8,958 nucleotides of DNA from JAQGMO01 sp050954505 (GTDB lineage: Bacteria; Pseudomonadota; Gammaproteobacteria; Burkholderiales; Burkholderiaceae_D). The translations under genes and the position numbers were made by a program. Location: assembly GCA_050954505.1 (NCBI GenBank), contig JBPBPY010000329.1:1-8958 (forward strand), given 5' to 3'. The notes beneath the pieces were generated by a model. The model was not told the DNA's origin. It ran no database searches and saw only the letters and a program-made list of their open reading frames with translations. Of the stretch, positions 1 to 5,870 are shown piece by piece (the first letter of the stretch is position 1; each line of letters begins with the position of its first letter).

Positions 1-1301
1 GTCTCGATGCTGCGGTTGTTGGCCAGGCCTTGAAACAGCGCCGTCAAGGCATCGTTATCGAACAGGATGCCGCTCAGGTTCAGGATTGCCAGCGTCTGGT
101 TGATTGCCAGCGCCGCGCCCAGCGTGATGGCAAACGTGCCCGGGTTGTCGATCTGGCCATCTGCCAGGTCCAGCTCGATCAATGCCGCGTTGCCTGCCAG
201 CGCCAGGCACAGGTCATCGAGGGCAGCGCCATCGAAGCGGTTGCCGGCCAGGTCGAGCAGGCTGATGCGGGTATTGCTGGCCATGGCCTTGCAGACCGGT
301 GCCAGCCAGCCAGTTTCCGCATACATCTGACGCAATACCAGACCATTCAGGGCCGGATGGTTGAACAGCAGCGTTGCCAGGTCACTGGCATCATGCCGGT
401 CCATCGAACAGCGCTCCAGCGTCAGCATCTGCAGCTGGGTATTGCGAAGCAGACTGTGCAAAAGGTTGGGTGTGTCTTCGAACACGACATCGCACAGGCT
501 CAGCGTTTCGCTGCTGCCAATGGAGAAGGATTCGATCATGGTTTTTGCTGCTGGCGCATCGAGGTGTACCGCATTCAAGACCAGCGTCGACACTCTGTGC
601 CTGCGGTTGGCGATGCGGTTGGCGAAACGGGCATAGGCATGGGCGTCGGCGCCATTGAAGGCGCAGCCCTTGAACGCCAGGGCAATCTGGCCTGCAGCGC
701 CGTGTCCATGCCTGATCGCCTTGAGCACATGGCGCGCCTTGAGCGCCAGCCGGCCTGAGGGCAGGTTGTCGAGCTGCAGTTTCAGTGTTTTCCAGTTGCA
801 GCTTTGCGTGACGCTGGAAACCAGCATGGCTTGTTTTGACCAATAGGGCGCCGTGCGTGGCGCGATGGCTGGAAATTCGAGGTGTTCGAAACCGGACACT
901 GCTGCTGACAGCTTTTTGAGTTGCCGCCGCCGCTTTGTATCACGGCGGCTCAGGCCGCTCCCGCAGGCGCCGCCAGTGTGCGTGACGATGGCAAGCTTGC
1001 TGGCTTCCTGTTGCACGGCTTGCTTGTGCAACTGCTGCAACCGCAATTGCAATGGCGGCAAGGGTAACAAGGGCAGCGAAGGCGGCAGGGGCAACGAGGG
1101 CAACAACGGCGCCGGGTGCGGATCGCGCGCAAATAAACGCGGCATGTGCAGCGTCTTTTCCATGGCGGCAGCTGATGCAGCGCTGGCAGACATTTCTGCC
1201 AGCGCTGCGCCGTCACTGGCGCGGCAAGGGGCATCGTCAAGCGCTGGACGATTGCGCACCGTCCCTTGTCCTGACTGCAATGGTGGCTGGTTTGCCTGCA
1301 T
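1..1301 (-). CDS. Leucine-rich-repeat protein, RNase-inhibitor type (C-terminus beyond left edge)
   Basis: Reading the minus strand from the ATG at 1301-1299 gives 433 uninterrupted codons that continue past the left edge. The first 60 residues are Ala/Ser-rich. Residues about 61-86 are an unusual Pro/Leu stretch (PLLPSLPLPP and similar), followed by a basic segment (about 118-130, TKRRRQL). A pre-LRR block (about 122-215) carries an APYW motif at 151-154 and NW at 169-170. From about 236 onward LRR units of 26-29 residues follow, for example LIELDLADGQID and LAILNLSGILFD, each with the LxxLxL strand and a following helix, as in RNase-inhibitor LRRs. It is a paralogue of the gene immediately upstream: about 26 of 54 residues are identical, ungapped, across the pre-LRR block. 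Its start lies 14 bases after that gene's stop, so co-transcription is likely. No strong Shine-Dalgarno sequence precedes the ATG. No signal peptide or catalytic domain is visible, so its role is a protein-binding scaffold by fold only; effector function is a hypothesis. Confidence 0.88.
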   Translation of the reverse strand, partial: MQANQPPLQSGQGTVRNRPALDDAPCRASDGAALAEMSASAASAAAMEKTLHMPRLFARDPHPAPLLPSLPLPPSLPLLPLPPLQLRLQQLHKQAVQQEASKLAIVTHTGGACGSGLSRRDTKRRRQLKKLSAAVSGFEHLEFPAIAPRTAPYWSKQAMLVSSVTQSCNWKTLKLQLDNLPSGRLALKARHVLKAIRHGHGAAGQIALAFKGCAFNGADAHAYARFANRIANRRHRVSTLVLNAVHLDAPAAKTMIESFSIGSSETLSLCDVVFEDTPNLLHSLLRNTQLQMLTLERCSMDRHDASDLATLLFNHPALNGLVLRQMYAETGWLAPVCKAMASNTRISLLDLAGNRFDGAALDDLCLALAGNAALIELDLADGQIDNPGTFAITLGAALAINQTLAILNLSGILFDNDALTALFQGLANNRSIE

Positions 1302-1315
1302 GACCGAGGACGCTG

Positions 1316-3163
1316 CTAATCCCGGAGTTTGATTGTGACAAGATTGTTGACCTTGCCAACTCTTTCCAGACGTGCTGCACTGCGCGGTCGATTGCTTGAG
1401 CCGTAACAGATATATTCATCCTTCAAACGGTTCCAATAATAGGTTGAATTATTGCAGACGAATGTCAGGAATTTGTCCCTGTCCTCCAGGACCAGCGCAA
1501 GAACTTCCTTGCTTTCGTCATCGAGATCAAAACCCGAGATGTCGAGAATGGTCAAGGACCTGTTGAATCTCAATACTTCAATGAGCTTTTCGACGGCTTT
1601 GCGCGACAAGATTTCGTGGCAAAATTCCTTGCGGGCAGTGGTCAAGACTTGCAGGGAGTCATTTTTTGTCAGCCCGTCCAGCAAGCGTTGCATGCCCGTG
1701 CTGGTGATGCAAGACTGATCGAGATGCAGTGTACGCAGACATTTATTGAATTCCAGTACGTCGCCCAGCGCTTTCGCGCCGTCATCATCCAGCCCGGTCG
1801 ACGTCAGGTTGAGAACCTGCAAGGTATTGTTAGCATAGAGGCCAGAGAACAGCTGCAGTGAACACCCATCCTGCATGGCACTTTCAGACAAATCCAGCGT
1901 CGTGATTTTTTCATTGCCGGACAGCGCAGAAAAGACTGCACCCATCCAGTGTTTTTCCTTGCTGACGTTGTGCAAGGTGAGCGAGGTCAATCTCGGATGT
2001 ACGCGCAATACATGGTTCAGGGTGTCGAATGATTCCTGGCCAATTCTGACATCATTCAAGGTCAGCACTTCCAGATCATGATTGGCCAGGATCAGCGAAA
2101 GGCCTTGATCCACCGCGCCCAGGTTCGTTCCCTGAATTTGAATCTGCTCGATATTGCTTAGTCCCATCACGCTGAGAAGGGCGGTGCTGGCATGCTCGTC
2201 GATCGTGAGCTGTTCCAGGCAAAGCGTACGCAAGTTGCGGTTACCGGCACAGAACTCTGCCAGTGCGGCGCCATCGATTCCATCCAAGGAGCTGAATTTG
2301 ATGCTCAACTCGATGCGCTTCATTCCAGAACTTGGTACCTTCACTGCATTGAATACCTGGCTTCCCTTTTTTCCCAACTGCCCAGCACGCAATTTGCTGA
2401 ATGTCAGGGACAGGCTCTCCCAGTTTCCGGCGCCACTCACGCAGGCCATCAATTCTGCTTGTGGGGTCCAGTAAGGCCGTTTTCCAGGCGAGAAGCTGGG
2501 CATTTGCAAATGGGTAAAACCGGAGAGTGCATTCGACAGCGCAATCAATTGCTGCTTGCGCTTGGTCTTGTTGCTGCTCAGGCTGGAAAGCGTCTCGCTG
2601 ATCACTTCGTTGCTGGTTTCATATTCGTCCTTTCTGCTGCTGCACTCGGCCTTGCCCATCTGGTGGAGTTTTTTGCGTATGGCTTTGCGACGTGCGTGCG
2701 TGCGATCGCCATGCAATTCTGTATCGAGTGCATTGAGCGCCACCCGGCAGACGCGGCTGAGCTGAATCAACTGGGAAGCCTTGAGATGATTGGCCAAGCC
2801 ACCATCGTTGATGGCCATGCCCAATGCAATGGCATGGCGCTGATGCGTGGGAAGCGTCAGCGGTGTCGGGTTTTCGGCAGGTTGTCTGCGGCTGGTGACG
2901 GCCGGCCCGGACTCGCTGTGCGCAGATGACTCGGCCGGCACCGGGGGTGATCCCTGGGCCATGGAATTGTTTGGCACCGATGTTTCGCTGCTCGACGTGC
3001 TGCTGGTTCTGGCAGAACTTGCGCTGCGGCGGCGCGTGCTTGCTGTGCCATTGACAAGTTCGGCACCCTTTTCATGGTACGAGATCGACGTGGAACCGTG
3101 CGAGGCAGTGGAAGAAGCCGAGGTCGAAGATGAGGACAAGGAAGAAGAAGAAGTCGGGTTCAT
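1316..3163 (-). CDS. Leucine-rich-repeat protein with Ser-rich N-terminus, RNase-inhibitor type
   Basis: This complete 615-residue protein begins with a strongly serine-rich, probably disordered region (24 Ser in the first 60 residues) that includes an RRR cluster at 44-46. Residues 118-148 are a short helical-looking segment with QLIQLSRVCR. A basic/charged linker (about 150-205) leads to the pre-LRR block shared with the downstream gene (PYW at 230-232, NW at 247-248). About ten LRR units of 26-29 residues follow (about 282-560), with strands such as LEVLTLNDVRI, ITTLDLSESAM, LQVLNLTSTGL and LRTLHLDQSCI, typical of RNase-inhibitor LRRs. The C-terminal tail (561-615) is Tyr/Cys/Arg-containing and unassigned. 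The frame is open upstream to a stop at 3236-3238 but holds no alternative ATG. The Shine-Dalgarno match is poor. G+C is lower than in neighbouring genes (30 of 60 bases in 1921-1980). The fold implies protein-protein binding. A Ser-rich N-terminus without a Sec signal resembles many type III effectors, but no secretion system is visible in the window, so that remains inference. Confidence 0.9.
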   Translation of the reverse strand: MNPTSSSSLSSSSTSASSTASHGSTSISYHEKGAELVNGTASTRRRSASSARTSSTSSSETSVPNNSMAQGSPPVPAESSAHSESGPAVTSRRQPAENPTPLTLPTHQRHAIALGMAINDGGLANHLKASQLIQLSRVCRVALNALDTELHGDRTHARRKAIRKKLHQMGKAECSSRKDEYETSNEVISETLSSLSSNKTKRKQQLIALSNALSGFTHLQMPSFSPGKRPYWTPQAELMACVSGAGNWESLSLTFSKLRAGQLGKKGSQVFNAVKVPSSGMKRIELSIKFSSLDGIDGAALAEFCAGNRNLRTLCLEQLTIDEHASTALLSVMGLSNIEQIQIQGTNLGAVDQGLSLILANHDLEVLTLNDVRIGQESFDTLNHVLRVHPRLTSLTLHNVSKEKHWMGAVFSALSGNEKITTLDLSESAMQDGCSLQLFSGLYANNTLQVLNLTSTGLDDDGAKALGDVLEFNKCLRTLHLDQSCITSTGMQRLLDGLTKNDSLQVLTTARKEFCHEILSRKAVEKLIEVLRFNRSLTILDISGFDLDDESKEVLALVLEDRDKFLTFVCNNSTYYWNRLKDEYICYGSSNRPRSAARLERVGKVNNLVTIKLRD

Positions 3164-3375
3164 GGCTGAAAGTGAAGTGAGTTGGTCGCCTGATGGCGTT
3201 TCCGACTTTCTGAGTAACGTCGGCCTGGCAAAGGTTCATGGCTGTTATCAAAGCCAAACAATTTGCGTGCATCAAGCACAACGGTTCCTGCCAATTCCTT
3301 GTAACTCAACTGGATATCTTGCTGGAATTCCACTAAGCTGGTCGGTTTGTTGATCGTTGAACAGAGTTCCAGCAC
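3164..3375. other. Divergent intergenic region between LRR and Hsp70 genes
   Basis: These 212 bases separate the starts of the minus-strand LRR gene and the plus-strand Hsp70 gene, so both promoters should lie here. The stretch is A+T-richer than the Hsp70 gene. It contains a perfect 10-bp palindrome TGGAATTCCA at 3323-3332. On the minus strand it has GGAACC (3288-3283), the first half of a HrpL-type box, but without the second half at the right spacing. I see no TTCG-N16-TTCG box upstream of the LRR gene and no convincing sigma-70 promoter on either strand. No small gene is supported. Confidence 0.5.
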
Positions 3376-4629
3376 ATGATTCCACTTGCCTGCGGCGTCG
3401 ATTTCGGCACTTCCAATTCCACCATCGGCTGGAGCCGTCCCGGCCAGCATGCCCTGATCGAACTGGAAGCCGGCAAGCCGACCTTGCCATCGGTGCTGTT
3501 TTTCAATGCCGAGGAAGACTCGGTGGCCTATGGGCGCGCGGCGCTGGCGGAATATTTGTCGGGTTACGAAGGCCGTCTGCTGCGCTCGCTGAAAAGCCTG
3601 CTGGGTTCGCGCCTGATGGATGACGAGACCGAAGTGCTGGGCCGCTCGATGTCGTTTCGCGCCGTGCTCGGAGAGTTCATCGGTGAACTCAAGCGGCGCG
3701 CCGAAGCGCAGGCAGGGCGCACGTTTTCCAGCGCCGTGTTTGGCCGGCCGGTGTTTTTTGTCGATGACAATCCACGCGCCGACAAGCTGGCGGAAAACAC
3801 GCTGGCCGAAGTGGCGCGTTCGGTGGGTTTTACCGACATTGCCTTCCAGTTCGAACCGATTGCCGCGGCCTTCGATTATGAATCGCGCATCAGCGGCGAA
3901 GAGCTGGTGCTGGTGGTCGACATTGGCGGCGGCACTTCCGATTTTTCGCTGCTGCAGCTCTCGCCCGAACGGGCGCGCCATGTCGACCGGCGCGACGATA
4001 TTCTGGCCTCGGGCGGGGTGCATATCGGCGGTACCGACTTCGACAAATATCTGAGCCTGGCGCAGGTCATGCCCCTGCTGGGATTGGGCAGCAAGCTTGG
4101 CAATGGCGTCGAGGTGCCATCGAGCTACTACTATGACCTGGCCACCTGGCACACCATCAATGATGTCTACAGCCGCCGCGTGGCGCTGGACCTCAAGGAT
4201 GTCTACCGCGATGCGCTCGACAAACCGAAACTCGACGTGCTGCAGGACTTGATCAAGAAGCGCAGCGGCCACTGGCTGGCCATGAAAGTCGAAGAAAGCA
4301 AGATCGCGCTGTCGGAGTCGGCCCGCGTGGAAATCGAATTCGAGCGCCTGCTGGGCAGCCCGACAGTGGCCATTGCGCGCGCCGATTTCGACGAAGCCAT
4401 CGGCAAGCTGGTGGCCTCGGTCGAGTCGACCGTGCAAAAGCTCATGGCCGACGCCGATGTCACGCCCGATGAGGTTGATACCGTGTTCTTCACCGGCGGC
4501 TCAAGCGGCGTGCCATTGCTGCGCGAGCGCATTGCGGCCTTGCTGCCGCACTCGCGCCGGGTCGAGGGCGACCTGTTTGGCAGCATTGGTGCCGGACTTG
4601 CGCTCGATGCCGCGCGCAAGTTCGGCTAG
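3376..4629 (+). CDS. yegD: Hsp70 family protein, YegD-like, nucleotide-binding domain only
   Basis: This 417-residue protein is an actin/Hsp70-fold ATPase. The phosphate-1 loop is at the extreme N-terminus (GVDFGTSNST, residues 7-16). Residues 158-165 contain the FEPIAAA segment typical of Hsp70s. The phosphate-2 loop is VVDIGGGTSD (180-189), and the adenosine motif is FFTGGSSGVPLLRE (about 371-384). The protein ends soon after at a GAGLALDA helix, so the peptide-binding and lid domains of DnaK are absent. E. coli YegD, as I recall it, is about 450 residues and has the same organisation. The family is described as a putative chaperone, but its clients are unknown. The ATG is placed a few residues before the phosphate-1 loop, as expected, though only weak purine-rich sequence precedes it. 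The gene diverges from the LRR pair and converges on the RutD-like gene. Family assignment is firm; yegD orthology is probable. Confidence 0.9.
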   Translation: MIPLACGVDFGTSNSTIGWSRPGQHALIELEAGKPTLPSVLFFNAEEDSVAYGRAALAEYLSGYEGRLLRSLKSLLGSRLMDDETEVLGRSMSFRAVLGEFIGELKRRAEAQAGRTFSSAVFGRPVFFVDDNPRADKLAENTLAEVARSVGFTDIAFQFEPIAAAFDYESRISGEELVLVVDIGGGTSDFSLLQLSPERARHVDRRDDILASGGVHIGGTDFDKYLSLAQVMPLLGLGSKLGNGVEVPSSYYYDLATWHTINDVYSRRVALDLKDVYRDALDKPKLDVLQDLIKKRSGHWLAMKVEESKIALSESARVEIEFERLLGSPTVAIARADFDEAIGKLVASVESTVQKLMADADVTPDEVDTVFFTGGSSGVPLLRERIAALLPHSRRVEGDLFGSIGAGLALDAARKFG

Positions 4630-4643
4630 CTCACTGCGCTGCA

Positions 4644-4673
4644 GGCCAGATCGCGTCACACCGGCGCCTGGCC
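4644..4673. terminator. Possible weak bidirectional terminator hairpin
   Basis: GGCCAG (4644-4649) and CTGGCC (4668-4673) can pair around an 18-base loop, with an internal GCG/CGC pair possible. The hairpin sits just after the Hsp70 stop and spans the stop of the convergent hydrolase gene, which is the position expected for a shared terminator. There is no T-tract on either side, so intrinsic termination would be weak. The identification is tentative. Confidence 0.25.
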
Positions 4674-5477
4674 TTGCCCGAAGTCGCCGGCCGCAGTCCG
4701 GGGCGTGCGCTGCAGGAATTCCAGCGCCGTATCGTTGAAGGCCGCCGCTTCGGTTACCGAGAAGCCGTGGCCGCCAAAATCGAACAACACCAGTTCGGCG
4801 TGCGGCAAGCCGGCAATCAATTGTTCCGATCGGGTATAGGGCACCAGGATATCGTCACGGGTGGCCATCACCAGCGTTTGTGCGCTGACCTCGGCCAGCC
4901 GGTCATGGATATCGAATGCCAGCAGGGCGCCAATGCGCGCCAGCGTATTGGGCGTGCCGGCGAAGGTGGCAATCGCATGTTCTTCCTCGCGCGCCAGGCG
5001 CTCCGCATTGGCCGACAGCCACGGCGCCGGATACAGGAAAATCGGCTGCGCCCGCACATAGGCGCTCGCACCACTATTGCGCAGCAGGTCGCGCCGCACT
5101 GCAAAACAGCGTGCACTGTGGCTGTCGGGTTCGCACCAGCCATTGACCACCACCAGCCGGTCAATCAGTGCCGGACGCTCCAGCGCCATCTGCAAACCCA
5201 CCAGCCCCCCCAGGGCATGTCCCATGAACGCAATGCGCTCCAGGCCCAGGCTGTCGAGCAGCAGCAGGACTTCGGCAGCCATGTCTTCGATGCGGTAATC
5301 GTCCGGCAGTGCAGCCGGGCTGCCATTGGTGCCCAGGTGGTCATAGGTCAGCACCTGGAAATGCGCGCTCAATGCCGCCAGTTGCGGTGCCCAGAATGCG
5401 GCTGCGCCGCCCAGGCCCGGACTGAGGACAACGGTGCCGGCACTGGCGTGCTGGCTTGCGTGCAAGGTGTAGTGCAT
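4656..5477 (-). CDS. rutD: RutD-like alpha/beta hydrolase (putative aminoacrylate hydrolase)
   Basis: This is a 273-residue alpha/beta hydrolase. Starting at 5477 places an AGGAG seven bases before the ATG, and the protein begins right before the hydrolase core, so I chose this over a longer in-frame extension to 5669. Landmarks are the oxyanion-side loop SPGLGGAAAFWAPQL (19-33), YDHLGTNGSP (45-54), the nucleophile-elbow position GHALGG (86-91), VVVNGWCEPDS (109-119), AQPIFLYPAPW (143-153), DD at 208-209, and the histidine in GGHGFSVT (H237). From memory of E. coli RutD (266 aa), the GHALG elbow, VNGW, AQPLFLYPADW and GGHA...VT blocks correspond closely. RutD is assigned to hydrolysis or hydration of aminoacrylate in uracil catabolism. 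The usual Ser nucleophile is replaced by Ala88, which I believe is also true of E. coli RutD. No other rut gene is present nearby. Another carboxylic-ester or amide hydrolase of the same fold is the alternative. Confidence 0.82.
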   Translation of the reverse strand: MHYTLHASQHASAGTVVLSPGLGGAAAFWAPQLAALSAHFQVLTYDHLGTNGSPAALPDDYRIEDMAAEVLLLLDSLGLERIAFMGHALGGLVGLQMALERPALIDRLVVVNGWCEPDSHSARCFAVRRDLLRNSGASAYVRAQPIFLYPAPWLSANAERLAREEEHAIATFAGTPNTLARIGALLAFDIHDRLAEVSAQTLVMATRDDILVPYTRSEQLIAGLPHAELVLFDFGGHGFSVTEAAAFNDTALEFLQRTPRTAAGDFGQGQAPV

Positions 5478-5484
5478 GAGCAGG

Positions 5485-5489
5485 CTCCT
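5485..5489 (-). promoter_or_regulatory. Ribosome binding site deciding the rutD-like start
   Basis: On the minus strand AGGAG lies seven bases upstream of the ATG at 5477. It is the clearest Shine-Dalgarno sequence in the window. It supports the 273-residue start rather than the upstream in-frame codons, whose predicted residues do not look like hydrolase sequence. Confidence 0.75.
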
Positions 5490-5671
5490 GTTGATTGGTC
5501 GACAAAGCGCCGGGATTCGGCGGCACGCATCGCCAGGTTTGTTACCGCTACCAGTCATCTGTAAACGATGAAAAATCGAAGCAATAACGATGCCTGTGCA
5601 AGCGGTGCCTGACCTCCAAACAAGCGCGCATGCAGACATGGTAGGCGATAGTTGCTGGCACGAATACATTT

Positions 5672-5706
5672 ACGACAAAAAGAAGGGTTGACGATCGACT
5701 TGTCGT
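5672..5706. repeat. Inverted repeat, possible operator
   Basis: ACGACAA (5672-5678) and TTGTCGT (5700-5706) are perfect 7-bp inverted arms separated by 21 bases, in the region shared by two divergent genes. The spacing would put the arms about two and two-thirds helical turns apart, centre to centre. No known operator consensus was recognised. It could be chance. Confidence 0.3.
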
Positions 5707-5870
5707 CATGAAACCAGCAGTTCGTGACAACTTCGCCAACACTTCAGCGCAATTCAAATGATAGATACGATATAAACGGAAATAGTTATCGGCTCACCCT
5801 ACATCGGGCCCATTCTGCGCCGTTATTAAACCTGATGCAGAAGGCACATTCCGGCTTTCTGGTGAATGGC

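Larger units (their letters stand above)
5478..5870. other. Divergent intergenic region, rutD-like / c-di-GMP gene
   Basis: This region holds no supported gene. It is A+T-richer than the flanking coding sequence, notably 5750-5780, which includes GATACGATATAAAC. It should carry promoters for both divergent genes. TACGAT (5766-5771), 17 bases after TTCAGC (5743-5748), is a poor sigma-70 candidate. A dyad ACGACAA-N21-TTGTCGT lies at 5672-5706. The plus-strand frame of the downstream gene is open from a GTG at 5724, so up to 49 extra codons could belong to it if that start is used. Confidence 0.5.

Noticed and set aside
30..758. Long plus-strand open frame (242 codons)
   Set aside because: It lies antisense to the partial LRR gene, whose minus-strand frame shows clear LRR periodicity and a paralogue. 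The plus-strand product is Gln/Arg-rich without any domain.
391..843. Minus-strand open frame of 150 codons
   Set aside because: It is in a different frame from the LRR-encoding one; its product is low-complexity Arg/Gln/Ala without LRR spacing. The true frame runs off the left edge.
3259..3290. HrpL-type hrp box upstream of the LRR gene (GGAACC on minus strand)
   Set aside because: The first half matches, but no CCACNNA occurs 15-16 bases later; the nearest similar bases have the wrong spacing.
3160..4437. 425-codon minus-strand open frame
   Set aside because: It is antisense to the Hsp70 gene, which has all three nucleotide-binding motifs. The antisense product is rich in His, Gln and Arg, as expected for a high-G+C shadow.
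4674..5564. 296-codon plus-strand open frame
   Set aside because: It is antisense to the RutD-like gene, which has its own ribosome site and hydrolase motifs.
5478..5669. N-terminal extension of the RutD-like protein to 337 residues
   Set aside because: The extra residues do not resemble hydrolase sequence, and a clear AGGAG precedes the internal ATG at 5477.
5656..5670. Sigma-54 promoter (TGGCACG)
   Set aside because: The -24 element is good, but the bases at the -12 position are TT, not GC.
5688..5716. Sigma-70 promoter starting with TTGACG
   Set aside because: No -10-like hexamer at 16-18 bases spacing.
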